Shown: in pieces, positions 1 through 12,596 of the stretch
Layout of the letters: every line of letters starts with the position of its first letter
Position numbering within the stretch: position 1 is the first letter of the stretch
Assembly: GCA_905182975.1 (NCBI GenBank)
Contig: CAJJDM010000003.1
Location: 229,890 to 293,889, forward strand
Direction: 5' to 3'
DNA from: Paramecium primaurelia
Lineage: Eukaryota; Ciliophora; Oligohymenophorea; Peniculida; Parameciidae
DNA: 64,000 nt
Program-made: the position numbers and the translations under genes
The notes under the pieces: generated by a model
Seen by the model: only the letters and a program-made list of their open reading frames with translations
The model's database searches: none
What the model was told of the DNA's origin: nothing

Positions 1-1173
1 TAATTGATTGGTGAAATGGCACTTGGAATATAATTAGCTAAAATAAATCAAAGTAGTTTGAAATTTAATTTACTTTTATTAAATGAATCTATCTTATAAG
101 AATTTAGGGAGATGTATGAATAATTAGGTGATTTTGTTTCATAATAATATGGTAGTTCATTAGCACATAAATAAAATATTGGTTAAAAATCTAAAAGAAT
201 AGAATTGTTTACTTCATTAAAAAGACATTATAATAATAATATAGAAGATCCTTAAAAATAAAATTAAATTGATTTATTTTTAGGAATTCATCGTCCTTCT
301 CCAGATGGACCCTTTATAGGTGAAAGAATTACTATATTTTTATTTCCAGATACAAAATATTTATAATAATATACTCAACATAAATAATGGTGGGTTAATC
401 CTTATTTAGAATTTCAATAGAAATCATTAATAGATGAAATAAGTAGAAGATGTAAAGAGGCTTGTTAATAGGCTAAAAAAGATTAGAAAATGAAAATAGA
501 GAGAAAATAAACAATATTTAATTTTGATATTATTGAGAAAATGAAACATAAAGCTAATTAAAAATTAAAAGGGAAAAATGTGTTCATTTTATCATCTCCT
601 TATACTAAAGTTAGAGAAAAACCTCCTAATTATGTATCCAAACCTTTTAATTTAGAAGAAAAATTGAAAAAACCTTATTATGATGTTATATAAATTTATG
701 AAGCTGAGGAAGAAGGTGATTCTCCTTGTGATTCTCATCATTCTTCCCCTAAATTAAATTCATAAAATTTAAAAACTAGATTCTCACTTCTAAAAGGAAA
801 TGAAATTCTTGAAATTGAAAAATATACTAGAATAAAAACATTTGATGAATTAACTGATGAAGCAAATCAAATTAGAAAATATTTAAAATATAATCTATCA
901 TCAGATGATGAAGAAAAGTTGAGAAATAATTTGAAAAGATATCTAAATGGAGAATAACCTAAAGAATAAGTTGCTCTTATAGACAAAAACCAAGATATTT
1001 AAAAATAATATAGTGAAGTATAAAAATCAATTGCAAATTCAGAAACAGTCTAAGATATTTCAATATAATAGACAAAAAAGATACCTGTTGAATAGAAATC
1101 AGTAAAATTTTTAGAATCTTTATTAAAAAAGAATTTTGCTTAATCATAGAAACTAAAAATAAATAAAATATGA
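1..1173 (+). CDS. Sac-domain phosphoinositide phosphatase, FIG4/SAC3-like (3' part)
   Basis: Only the C-terminal 390 residues are in the window; the frame is open at base 1 and ends at TGA 1171-1173. Residues 43-54 (GDFVSQQYGSSL) followed by SLKRHYNNN and NQIDLFLG match the end of a Sac phosphatase domain (family pattern: GD.L..QYGGS ... RYYNN ... LFLG). A WWVNP segment further on resembles the FIG4 tail. The catalytic CX5R motif would lie upstream and cannot be checked. FIG4-type enzymes remove the 5-phosphate of PI(3,5)P2 on endolysosomal membranes. The rest is a low-complexity charged tail. FIG4 rather than Sac1 is an inference; Sac family membership is fairly secure. No intron is needed. 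Confidence 0.7.
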
Positions 1174-1763
1174 ATAATAATATGATTATAAAATAAAACC
1201 AACTTAGAGTTTCTATCATTCCAAAACCTTAGACAAATCTCAACAGCCTTAGATTTTTCTTATAATATTTCTTTTAAATAATATAATTTTGATTATTTAA
1301 TAATCAAATTAAATTTTGCAAATATTATAATTAATAATAATTATAATATTTTCTTATATTGCTACATTGTTAGATTGAATTTTTGTTATTTTTAACAATT
1401 AGGATATACTTGATTAGAATAATTATTCAGTGATCTAAATATTTGATTCGCTGGCTCATTCCATTTTATATAAATAAGTTATAATATCAATTGCATTTAC
1501 TTAAAATATGAATTATTAGTCCAATCATTTATATATTATAATTATTAGTTTAAAATTACTTATTAGATTTGATAATAAATTATTGTTGAAAGATATTAAG
1601 GTTTTTTAATATATATTTAACATATCTTTGAGATATAAATGAGTGCTAGATTTGATAAATAAGCTTAAAAATTAATAAAAAAACAAATTAAATATATATA
1701 ATTCTTCTCATTAAAGTATAATTAAAAACGATAATAAAACTATGTATTAAATAAATTTATTAA
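1174..1763. other. Intergenic, AT-rich, no gene seen
   Basis: About 590 bases between the phosphatase stop and the next start. It is nearly all A and T with frequent TGA in all frames; I see no coding stretch, tRNA-like cloverleaf or repeat of note. Confidence 0.5.
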
Positions 1764-2237
1764 ATGGGAAATGCATGTTAAGCGACATAAGTTAATTTAA
1801 CTACAGAAATTAGTGATGAATCTACAATGCCTCAAATAATAATGCAAACAAGTGATAGAGTTATATTTAAGGAGATTTATAAGAAGGAAAAAGCTGAGGT
1901 TCATGATAAATCATATTCATCACCACAACTAACTCATCTTCCTCTCCTTAATTTAGATATAATTGAACCAGATTAATTCTTCCCTTAAATTAAACCAAGT
2001 AAAAGAACTTTGAGTTTTGTTAATGATAAAACTTAAAGGTAGATAGTAAAGAGTCGAACACCTTCTCACAAACCTGATCCAGACACTATATCAATTACAA
2101 AATAACCAATTAAATCTTCTCTCAAATCTATCAATTCTAAGATAGGCAGCTCTAATAAAAGTCAAAAATCAGTTAGATGGGGTAGTGATTTAAGTGTTTT
2201 CCTTAATTTAACTCACTATTAAAATTTATAGATATGA
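1764..2237 (+). CDS. Small hypothetical protein with N-myristoylation-like start and RVxF-like motif
   Basis: A single exon of 157 residues. It begins MGNAC, with Gly2 and a nearby cysteine, the arrangement expected for N-myristoylation plus palmitoylation, so membrane association is likely. The remainder is polar and probably disordered, with many Ser, Lys and Pro. Near the C-terminus KSVRWGSD resembles an RVxF-type docking motif for protein phosphatase 1. No enzymatic domain is visible. The start is chosen because the MGNAC motif gives a coherent membrane-anchor N-terminus and no upstream in-frame extension is convincing. Function unknown; a membrane-tethered phosphatase scaffold is only a suggestion. 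Confidence 0.6.
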
Positions 2238-2261
2238 AATTAAATTTATATATATTATTAT

Positions 2262-3736
2262 ATGGATGAAAAAAAACTAGGAGGCTTTCTATAAATTCTA
2301 TAATTAATGATAATAATAATGATTTACTTTAATTCTTTAAGTCTAAGCAATTAATTAAAATTTAGATTCCTCTTTAATAATTAAATAAAGAGATTCTGGA
2401 ATTTTATGATGAATATTCAAAGAAACTAGAAATTATTTGAGACATGAATTGCTTTAAATTGTTTTTTTAAAATGGCCATCTAGATGCAATTCTATATAAT
2501 AATTTAATAATAAATAATGCTTGATAATTTGATTCAAGAGGGTTGTTTTATGAATTGATAAATTATTAGTAATTGTGAGTTTCAATTTTTACTATTATCA
2601 GCTTAAATTAAAATTAAACCTCCTCCCTTATTATAGTGCTAATGTTATGTAAAAAGTTACAAAGGCAGAATTCCCTTTATTTTTTGATGCAGATTAATAT
2701 TTTTAATCAAAATTAACTGGCAATTAATTACATGTTATTTTTTTTTGGGAATTTGATAGTGTCTCTACAGTTTTGAGACTATTAATATATGTTGTAATAT
2801 GTAATTAGATGGTAGTAAAATTTGTATAGTTTTTGTAAAACCAAGTAACAATTTGAAAAACCATCTAAAATATCTCAAAATTTAAATTAGAAATCAACTT
2901 TAAAGAGACAAAAAATTCACAAAAAAGTTAATTACCACAAGAAATGCATAATTACTTGATATAAAATTAGAGTAGAAAATGCAGCTTTAGGAATCAAGAG
3001 AAAATTAGAATGTAATCTAAATTAAAAAAATAAAAATTCAGGTTTTTTTGTTTTACTAGTATATATAATATTCAATTTAGTTTAAAATAATATAATATTT
3101 ATATAAAAGAGTAGGATCTTGAGAATTTTAATTTTCAAAGTTATAAATAATTTAAGCAATATAAATTATAAAAATAGAATATAAAGTTTATGAGAGAATC
3201 TTTAGGCAAAATGCTAAAATTAAATTTTATGCTTTAATCAACTGGTTTAAAATAGTTTAGATTGTATAATTGTCAGATACTTTGTATCAATATCTTTGTG
3301 AAATAAAATATCTTATTATTTAAGAAAATTATTTATTGTAGATAATCGATAAGAAAGAAGTAAAATTCAAGAGAGAAGCCTTAGACTAATTTATTTTAGA
3401 TTTTTAAACTATTACAAAATACATTTAAAAAGAATAAAAAAATTCTTATACAACTTCAGTGTTATAAGCAGTATTAATATAATAAGTTTTAAGATCTAAG
3501 ACAAATTTAAATTGTTAATAATTTAAAAAAAGATCCTTTTTGATATTTTTTGAAAGAATATTAATTAAGTTTATTAATAAATTTTAAGCTAAATGTAAAA
3601 TAAATATAAAATGAGTTAAAAAAAACTTTCCTATCTATCAATTTATTTGATTGATACATAATCATTCAAAAATATTAAATATAGAAATATTATGATACAA
3701 TTAGGAGATGAATACCTTCTCTAAATATAACAATGA
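2262..3736 (+). pseudogene. Decayed copy (A) of the tandem paralogue family
   Basis: Fragments here match the three intact copies downstream, in the same order, but in different frames with TGA stops between them. One fragment (about 2390-2440) reads EFYDEYSKKLEII then TGA, matching the LYDEFENNYKI block of the next gene. A second (2551-2842) holds FNFYYYQL and EFPLFFDADQYF, matching FKFYYFRA and EFPTKFNAEH. A third (about 3350-3610) matches the basic C-terminal region (FKKRSFLIFFERILIKF versus FQKRAFKDRFWRLIKNYF). No GT donors sit where introns would be needed to rejoin the frames, so I call it a pseudogene. Boundaries are approximate. Confidence 0.6.
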
Positions 3737-3948
3737 AATTAAAAATATTTAATAAAAATGAATAAAACAATATTCAATATAATTCTTTATAAGTTTCATC
3801 CTAATTCTAGAAATTAAGATTAATTATATTTTAGATTAAACAATCTAATCTGTTTTGAGATTCATCAATATATGAATTATCATAAATAATTGAATAGTAT
3901 GCTTTGATTAAAAACTTAATATGAATTAACTTATTTTATTATTTTACA

Positions 3949-5855
3949 ATGTCCTAGCAAACAGTATTCAAGAGTCCAAAGCAAAGACAAGCAACATCAA
4001 CACCAAATAGCAATACATATTATCTTAATTCATAAAGAAAATTAAAGTAGCCTGTAAATGTATTTTAAGCTTCTTTACAACAAGCAGTCTATAATCAATT
4101 TCATATATCCATTCAAGTTAAGTATTAAATTAAACACCAACTCAAAATGAGATTAAACGATTTAAAAAGGAACATAATCAGATTTAAACTATACCTCCTT
4201 CTTTCATGGAGCTCTATGATGAATTTGAGAATAATTACAAAATTGTTTAGAAAATTAAAACTGATCTCAATATCTCAATTGATTTAAAGTCAGATGATTA
4301 AACTTAATAGAATTATATTACATCTCAGAATTCAATAAAGAATCCTTCTTAAGCTGAAACAAAAATTGCAAATTTATAGTTTTGTGATATTGATTAAGAG
4401 TTGAATTAGAGATTACATATAAATCGCTTTAAATTTTATTATTTTCGAGCTTCTATATCGAAATAATAATCTCCTCTATTACTAACAATTTAATTTGAAA
4501 ATCAAATAAATTCTGCATAATATAAATTATATCTTTCTACTTAACATGAATTTCCTACTAAATTTAATGCAGAACATAATCTCACTTCAAATTTTTGTAA
4601 AATCTATACTAGTGGTCATGAAAATATATTTCAAGAAAACTATCTTTATATAACTTTTTATACTGAAATTGATGTAATAGTAAAAATAAAAATAATATTT
4701 GGTCGAGTTTAATAAAATAAATCACTTAAAAAAGAAATAATAAAGAAAGAATATCCAAAATTTCCTGGTTTAATAACAAATATAAAAATTGATTTAATAA
4801 AAAGGAATCTTGATACAAGTTAATTTTAATTGACAAAAAGAACAGATCTATTAGCTGGATTACTTGTAAATATTATATATATATATATTTAATAGAGTGA
4901 AAGAGAATAGAAAAGAAAATAAGTACTTTAAAAAAAATAGGAAATTGTTTGTGAATAAAAGATAAAGTTAAAAACATAATATAGTGCATAAATGTTAAGA
5001 AATGATTATAGATTATTTGAAAAGATTTATAAATTAAAACTAAATAAAAAGATATAAGGAGAATTATTTTGGGCTTAACTTGTAAATTTAATTAAATTTA
5101 TTGCTTAGCTTAAAATTAAATTGATAGTATTAGAATTTTCATAATATTTAGGAATTTAAAGGTAGAATAAGTATTAAAGCAAATGGAAGAATGAAGGCAT
5201 TAAAATGTGGATTAAATTTATTGATTTATATTAGAAAATTTGGACCAACACCAGAAAGAAGATCATTTTGTAAAAGTTTATTAGCAATACAAATGTTTAC
5301 TGCTTAGATTCGATTTTTAAGAAAAAGAAAAGCTGAAACAATTGCTACTTCTTTTATTAAAGAATGTATTTCAATTATACATTTAGGACATAGATTACTT
5401 AAGACTAGACATTATGGTAATAATATAAATTTATTAATTTAGTAATAATTTTATAGAATAAATTCAGATTCTTTTAAAGATAAAAAAAAAAATATTATGA
5501 AGAATTCTGGTAATTAATAAATAGAAATTACAAAGAAATTATGAAGAGTTTAACATAAAATAATCAAAAAACAAGAAATAGATGTTAAAAATAAATGTAT
5601 GCATTTCAAATAGATAATTAAATAATGCAATTCTAGATTGATAATTATTATCATAGACAAAAATAGATATGGTTAGCATTTATACGTCAAAAGATTCATG
5701 ATAAATAATTGACTCTTTATTTAAATGATAGAAAAAGTGATGAGATTAGAAAAGCCTTGATTAAGTTTTAAGAACCTAAATTGTTCCAACTTCCACAAAT
5801 TAATGAAGTAGCTGATATAATTGAACTTTATGCAAAAAATAAAAAAATGATTTGA
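3949..5855 (+). CDS. Tandem paralogue family, copy B (unknown function)
   Basis: About 600 residues after removing four inferred introns (4047-4069 plus 30, 25 and 26-nt introns); the exon sum is exactly divisible by three. Order: disordered Ser/Thr-rich N-terminus; a block LYDEFENNYKIV; a conserved beta-rich domain with FKFYYFRA, EFPTKFN and YLYITFYTEIDV; a linker; then a basic helical C-terminal half (KALKCGLNLLIYIRKFGPTP...) ending IIELYAKNKKMI. I do not recognise the family. Copies C and D have the same layout, as does decayed copy A upstream. The gap to copy C is 39 bp. The first intron would use an AAG acceptor, so the extreme N-terminus is less certain. Confidence 0.7.
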
Positions 5856-5894
5856 GAATATGATGATATATAAAATATGATAAACTCAGATTAA

Positions 5895-8018
5895 ATGAGA
5901 AAGTCAAGTTCCCAAAGTGCTATTATAAGCACAATGTAGAATCAAAGATTTTACTGTAGCTAAAAATTAAAGACACCCAATAAGGAATTCTTAAAAAGCA
6001 ATCGAAGTTAAGTTTCTGTCTCAGAATAGTAAGACAGTAAGTCCAGAGTGAATACATTATTTGAAAAAATTAAAGCTTAAAATATGAATATTCATAAGTC
6101 AGATAACAACCTTTTTTTAAAAGTAGAAGGAGCAATCTTAGAATTGTATAATTAATATGAACAAAATTATTAAGGACTTGGATCACTTGACAGAATTAAA
6201 ACAGTTTAAGAAAATTTATCAGTGGAATTCAAAAAATAAAATGATTAACTAATCAAGACATTTGATGGTTTAAAGTTATCAGACTTATAATAAAATGGAG
6301 TTAATCAAATATAAATTGATAGATACTAATTTTATTATTTCAGGTTAAGAATTTTAGATAAACATACACCAATTCATATTCACTTACAATTACCAGAATC
6401 ATTATCATTTTTATTATTTAAATTGATGCTTTCTGTAAAAATTGAATTTCCAACTAAATTTAATGCAGATTAAATAATCTAAAGTAATTATGCAAAAGTC
6501 TATTCAAGTAATCCACATGCTCATTATTTTAAAGAAGAATTCCTTTATTTAACATTTTATTCTCATGTTGATTTTATATTAAAGATATAAGTACATTTTG
6601 GATAATTGAATACTGAAAAAACCCCATCTCGCCAAAATTAATCTAGATCACCTAAATTAAAAATGGTTAATAGTGAAAATGCTAAATTTATACATACTCC
6701 TGATAGAAGAAGAGAGAAGAAAGGTTATTCTTAAATAAAATCTAATATCTATTAATCATCTATAGAAAAAGAAACAGAATGTAGTAGAGTATAGACTGAA
6801 AATTCGGATAAAAGAAAATTTATTAAAATATAACCAGTTTAATCTAAATTAAGCACATTATTAACATTAATAGGAAAAGAATTTTAAGGTATGACAAAAG
6901 AGGAAAGATTAAAAAAGATTGAAGAACACTAAATCTAAAAAAGAAAAGAATTAGAATAAGATTATTAAAATAAATAAAAAACATTTATGTATGAATTAGA
7001 AAAAAGAAAATTATTAATAGAATAACATTCTAAAATTAAAAAACAAAAAATTGAATTAGTTTAGCAAAATAAAAAAAATAATTATACTGAAAGATAATAA
7101 TATATTAGAGATAGATTATTATTATAATAATAAATGTCTTAATTTAGAGAAATAGAACGTTCTTTTAGTATTAGAAAAGCTTATGCATATAAAGTATCAT
7201 TAAGTTGGGGAAGATTAATAAAATATATCCTTTTTATTGATACATTATATAATATGATAAAAGTATTAGAAAATTTATTTAAATTATTTAGGATAATAAA
7301 AGAAAATCTAAAATATAAGCAAGAGGTAAATTATTGGTATGGACTCTTAAAACTAAAGCATTAATTTCTGCAAAGGATTATGGTTATTCAACTAAGGAAA
7401 GAACAATAACAAAATCTTGTATTGCTTTGTAAATTATAGCTGTCAATTTAAGAAAAAAGATTAAACTAAAATCTCAAATAATTTTGACTAAATATCTTAT
7501 TTAAATGAGATTAGCAGTCACTATAGTTCATTAACATGATAAAACTTTAAAAAAAAGTATTATAAATTTATTATTTTATAGTAATTTAGATTTAAAGGAA
7601 TTTTAGAAATTTAAAACAAAAGAAATTAACTTTTAGAGATAAATTCTTTAAATTAATAAAAGATAATATTAATTAAATTATTGATGAACTCTAAAGATAA
7701 TAAGGTAAAAAAACATTTTATGATCTAAACGATAAACCTGTATAGTAAATAGATATGTAATATAATATAATTATTTTTAGTTTTTGCATAAATTAGTTGA
7801 TTGATGAATATTAAAAATAAAAAAAGTAGATTTGGTATGAATATATTAATAATAAATTCTTTGAAAAAGATTTCCATAAAGTATCATTTTTATAAAATAA
7901 TTAGAAAATGAAAGATTTTGCAATTAATTTGAAAGAACCTTAATTATATGAAGTTCCTAAAAGAAAGGAATTGATGTAAATAATTGAAAAATATGGTAAG
8001 ATTAAAAAATTACTCTGA
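5895..8018 (+). CDS. Tandem paralogue family, copy C (unknown function)
   Basis: About 681 residues with introns of 29, 25 and 24 nt in the C-terminal half; the spliced length is divisible by three. It shares with its neighbours the core FYYFRLRI ... EFPTKFNAD ... FLYLTFYSHVDF and the basic C-terminus ending QIIEKYGKIKKLL. It differs by a central insertion of Lys/Glu/Gln-rich sequence predicted to form a coiled coil (about residues 330-420). The gap to the next copy is only 15 bp. Function unknown; the pattern of a beta-rich domain plus basic helices could suit a structural or cytoskeletal protein, but this is a guess. Confidence 0.75.
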
Positions 8019-8033
8019 TTATATATATAATTA

Positions 8034-9846
8034 ATGATAAAAAATAGATTACTTTAAAGAAGTTCTTCTAAACTAACTCAATCTTAAACATCTTTAATGA
8101 ATTAATCAATGACTATGTAAAGAATTATTCAATATTTATAGAATTAACAGTATTAAAAGATAGTCATCAATTCTTTCATTAGATAAACAGACTGAAGAAA
8201 ATGGTACTACAAAATTAATGAAAAAGATAACTTAAAAATAGACTCATGGAAGTATGGATGATATTTCGAGATTATTGCCTTTAAATGATAATCTGATAAA
8301 TGTTTATAATGATTTTGAAGATAATTATAGAGTTGTTAGAGAATCAAATAAATTCAAATGTGAAGCACCTTAAACAAGTAAATAAGAAATTATTTAAATT
8401 AATACTTCTAATATTTTAAAAGTGGCAGATGGTTTACATTTATGCGATTTAAATCCTGAAAAGCTTAATCGAATATAAATTTATAGATTTAGATTTTATT
8501 ATTTTAGAGCTAGAGTGAAGAATAAACTAAACCCTTTATAAATGTATTTTACATTCCCTGATAAAACATAAAATTAAATTTATAAAGTATTTTTATCAAC
8601 AACTGTTGAATTTCCAACTAAATTTAATTGTGAATAATCTACTTCTAGTAGATCAATTAAAGTGAAAACTAAATCAGGCACTAAATTTTTTATTGAGGAT
8701 TATATTTACATAACTTTATATGCTGAATCAGATTTTATTATAACAATGCATTTAGTATTTGGAGAATTTCATAATTCAATTTTAAGTGCAAAATAATAAG
8801 AACCCTAAAGATATTATAAATATTGGGATGAAGATAAAAAAAGTATGTCACCCAAGAAAGATAAGATTCTATAAAACTTAGATTAATCTCGATATAAAAG
8901 TACTTAAAAACTAAAAGATTTTTTAAAGGGAGCAGGTATAATTATAAATAATATAAAATGTAGAAGTAAGTGCAAAAAAGATAATTACAGTAGTTTAAAA
9001 GGGAAAGTAAATTGAAAAAGAGAGATAAGAAGAAAGAAGCATTAAAATGTTAGTAAAATCATAAATTCAAGAATTTCGTAAAGTTGAAAAAAGTATTTTA
9101 TAATAAAAATTCGATAAATAATATTAATGCAAATAATGGTAATAAATGATTTCATTAATAGAAATTTGTAAATAAGTTTATAATATTTTATATGTAATTA
9201 TTATAAATAATTTAGGAAAGAAAAAGAAGGCTAAGAATTTAAGCAAAAGCAAAGTTAATAGTTTTAAGAATAAAAACAAAGTTATTCATAGAAGTTTAAT
9301 AATTTGGACAAAATCCATTTGAAAGATGCAATAATAAATCTTTATTATTATTAAAGATTATAAGCAAACATTTATAAGAAAATTCTAAAAAAAGAGCTTA
9401 AAAAATTGCGACTGATTTTTTGAAAAAGACTCTCATATTTTAAACTGCTTTAATTGCTCATCATAAAATGGTTTCAAAAGGTACAATATTTCTTTAATGT
9501 AGTAAGAATGATTACTAAAGTATTTAAAGCTAAAAAGTTTTAGAAACGGGCTTTTAAGGATAGATTTTGGAGATTAATTAAAAATTATTTTAGTCAAAAT
9601 AATGGGCCTCAATTATTTGCTACATCTTAAGTTAAAGTGATACAAATAGATAAACCATTAATGTCCAAATTAATAGAGTAATATATTCAAAATAGGAAAT
9701 TATAATGGTCTTAATCATATAAATAAAATATATAATCTGATGAAAAATTAACTCGAATTCCAGATATAATTATATTTTAATTACCTAATGATAAAGAATT
9801 AAAGTAAATCATGAAGGAATATTATGTCTAAAAGAAATACAACTGA
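8034..9846 (+). CDS. Tandem paralogue family, copy D (unknown function)
   Basis: About 571 residues after introns of 25, 28, 22 and 22 nt; the exon total is divisible by three. The start ATG at 8034 gives a Ser/Thr/Gln-rich leader (RSSSKLTQSQTS) like the leaders of copies B and C. The core reads FRFYYFRARV ... TVEFPTKFNCEQ ... YIYITLYAESDFI, and the C-terminal half is strongly basic. The family is unrecognised. Being immediately downstream of copy C (15 bp), it has little room for its own promoter. Confidence 0.75.
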
Positions 9847-9977
9847 TATTAGATTTATTATAAAATAATGATTATTGTTTTTACTGAATTAGTATAAAAT
9901 AAAATTTTATGATTTCTGAATTCCGAAAAAATAGCTATTTATTCAGAAAAAAGAATCCTTTAGAAAATATTAATTTT

Positions 9978-11108
9978 ATGAATAACACATCAATTCTATT
10001 CAAGTCCTTAAAATTAGGTGAATTGACTATTCCTAACAGAATTATTATGGCTGCAATGACTAGAATGAGGTGTGATAATGAAACAAAGGTTCCAAATAAT
10101 ATAGTGGCAGATTATTATTCATAAAGGGCTTCTGCTGGATTAATTTTAACAGAATGTACATTAGTAAGTCAAAGATCTAATGCCTTTCCAGGATGTGCAG
10201 GCATATTAAATGAAGAATAAGTTGAAGGTTGGAAAAAAGTTATCGATGCAGTTCATAAAAAGAATGGAAGAATTGCTTTATAAATTTGGCATAGTGGAAG
10301 AGCAACTCATTCAAATTTATAGGGTGGTTAAATTCCTTGGGCACCATCTCCTATTGCTATTAATGGAGTAAATTATGCTGTGAAATAACCCCATGAAGTA
10401 CCTCATGAAATGACAATAGAAGATATCAAATTAGTGATATAATAATTCAAAGAAGGTGCTTATAGAGCAAAGAAGGCTGGATTTGATGCAATAGAATTAC
10501 ATGGTGCAAATGGCTATTTAGTAGATTAATTTTTAAGAAGTCATTCAAATAAAAGAAATGATTTATATGGTGGATCAGTAGAAAATAGATCTAGATTTTG
10601 TTTAGAAGTTATTGATGAATTAATTTAAGTATTTGGTAAAGGAAGAGTAGGATTAAAGGTAAGTCCATTAGGTAGATATAATGATATGTTTGATGAAGAT
10701 CCTATTAAACTTTATACATATTTATTCAAAGAATTAGATAAAAGATAAATAGCATTTATTGAAATCATGAATAGTAAAGATGAAGATAATTGCTATGGTT
10801 ATGGTCATCCAGCATCTGAAAAATAAGTGCCTAATCTATTATAATAATTAAGACCATCTTTTAAAGGTGTTATTATTGGAAATGTCGGATTGACAGCTCT
10901 AACAGCTGCATAAGGCATAGAATAAGGACTATTTGATGCAGCTAGTTTTGGAACTCTATATATCGGAAGTAATATTTTATTATAATTATTAGATCCTGAT
11001 TTAGTAGAGAGATTTAAAGATAATTTGAAATTATCAGATTCTGATCCTAAGAAATATTTTGGTGGAAATCATGAAGGTTATTCTGATTATCCACCATTTT
11101 AAGGATGA
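9978..11108 (+). CDS. Old yellow enzyme family NAD(P)H:flavin oxidoreductase
   Basis: A single exon of 376 residues from the ATG at 9978. A further in-frame ATG at 9909 would add 23 residues; I prefer 9978 because family similarity starts at once (ILFKSLKLGELTIPNRI). OYE proteins are FMN-dependent TIM barrels that reduce activated alkenes. Seen motifs: IWHSGRATH, the block LHGANGYLVDQFLRS carrying the active-site His and Asn and a Tyr, then YGGSVENRSRF, and VIIGNVGLT plus FGTLYI near the C-terminal phosphate-binding end. All blocks expected of the family are present, so it should be an active enzyme. The physiological substrate cannot be told from sequence. Confidence 0.9.
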
Positions 11109-11620
11109 GATTGTATAATGATTATTATATCGTAAATATCAAATATATAAATAAATAATCAATCATATATATTTATTATATAACAATATTTAATAATCTT
11201 GATTTTGTAATATATTTAAATACTAAATTAGTGAAATTATTTTAAGATAAATAAAAAATAATAATAAATAATGAATCTTTAATAATTATACTAACTAACT
11301 AAGCTTATAATATAATGGCTTATATTTTGTTATATCAAATATTTAAGTAATAATCTTAATCTAAAACTATCCAATATTAGTAATATAAATAGAGTATAAA
11401 ATGTAATTTTTTTAATTATTTTTTATTACTATTGGTATTATAGATACCAGTTTTATGTATTTCTCATTTAATTTTGATGGAAATAAGTAGATAAATTTTA
11501 ATTATAATATATCATAAATAAGTTAATAGAATATAATTTTATCGAAATTTTGTAATTTATTTAAAAACAATAGAAAATAGAATATAAATCTAGTTTATAA
11601 GATAATTCTATTTCATTGGT
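11109..11620. other. Intergenic, no gene seen
   Basis: About 510 AT-rich bases between convergent genes. A plus-strand open frame starting near 11312 only continues by reading antisense into the minus-strand gene, so I do not count it. Probably just the 3' flanks of two genes. Confidence 0.45.
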
Positions 11621-12517
11621 TCATGCTTTATTTAGTTTGCTCAAATTATTTTTGTTCGAGATACATTCAATATATCTAATATCGGATTACTTGAAATATT
11701 ATTTTTATTTTCTTATGATTAATGGTTCTCCAAATTCATGAATTACTTTTTATTTATAAGCTTAATTCTTAAATTCAGTCTATATACTCAAATAAAGTTA
11801 AGTTCTGCCAATAATTTTCACTTTTTATATATAGGATAGCATAGTTTCTGTAGCTTAAGCAACTTAAGGGCTTTAAAGTGTTATTTTTTAATTTAACTAA
11901 GGCTTTTCTGATTAATTACAATCAATGACTTTATAATTGATGATTAGTTGATTTGCTTTACTCTTATAGGTAACATTTTTTTGAAACAAATAAATTTTAT
12001 CTTCAGTATAGGCTGAAACATAAGGTTTAAAAGAAACAAGAATACGGTAGAATATAATTTCTTTTAATGGATTGACTTTTTCACAAGATGTTCCTACTAA
12101 TGATTCTAAACGATATATTAATAATTGATCTGTCATCACTATGATGAAAAGTTCATCTTTAAGGTTGACAGATACTATTTTTTTGAATTTTTATAATTCA
12201 AGACTTTCTTTCATATTGCTTTTAATTTCTAATAAGTTTTGATCTATAATATCATTAGATTTTAATCTGGCTTAGATTTCACTACAACCAGCAATATGTA
12301 TTTCCATTTCATGAGTAAACTCATTTAATCTTGTGATAATAAATTTTTAATGATCCTCATGGAATATTACAATTTCTGAGAAATCAAAGATTTTAAGTCT
12401 TTGATTCTCAACTAACATGTAATTAGTGAAGAATTTAAATCTAACACTTTTAGAGGCATCTTATTTTTTAAAGGCTTTGTAAATTTTTGCTGCAGAATCT
12501 ATAATTTAAATTTTCAT
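11621..12517 (-). CDS. Hypothetical protein, 298 residues
   Basis: One uninterrupted minus-strand exon. The protein is mixed alpha/beta in character with alternating hydrophobic residues (FDFSEIVIFHED, LFIIVMTDQLLIYRLE, KIYLFQKN), which recalls a beta-propeller or similar repeat fold, but no WD or Kelch signature is clear. The C-terminus is Lys/Gln-rich. No signal peptide or membrane segment is seen. Its start lies 79 bp from the divergent pepsin-like gene, so they may share a promoter region. Function unknown. Confidence 0.65.
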
Positions 12518-12596
12518 TAATTTAAAGAAGAAAAAAATAAGAAAGTTAGATAATGTTATATGAATATTGCATTATAAGAGCAATACAATAAAATTA

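Noticed and set aside
977..1219. Minus-strand hydrophobic open frame
   Set aside because: It lies antisense to the end of the Sac-phosphatase gene and looks like a shadow frame.
2262..3736. Intact spliced fourth member of the tandem family
   Set aside because: No suitable intron donors at the frame breaks and several in-frame TGA codons; a decayed copy explains it better.
11312..11910. Plus-strand open frame starting near 11312
   Set aside because: It continues only by running antisense through the minus-strand hypothetical gene and has no domain.
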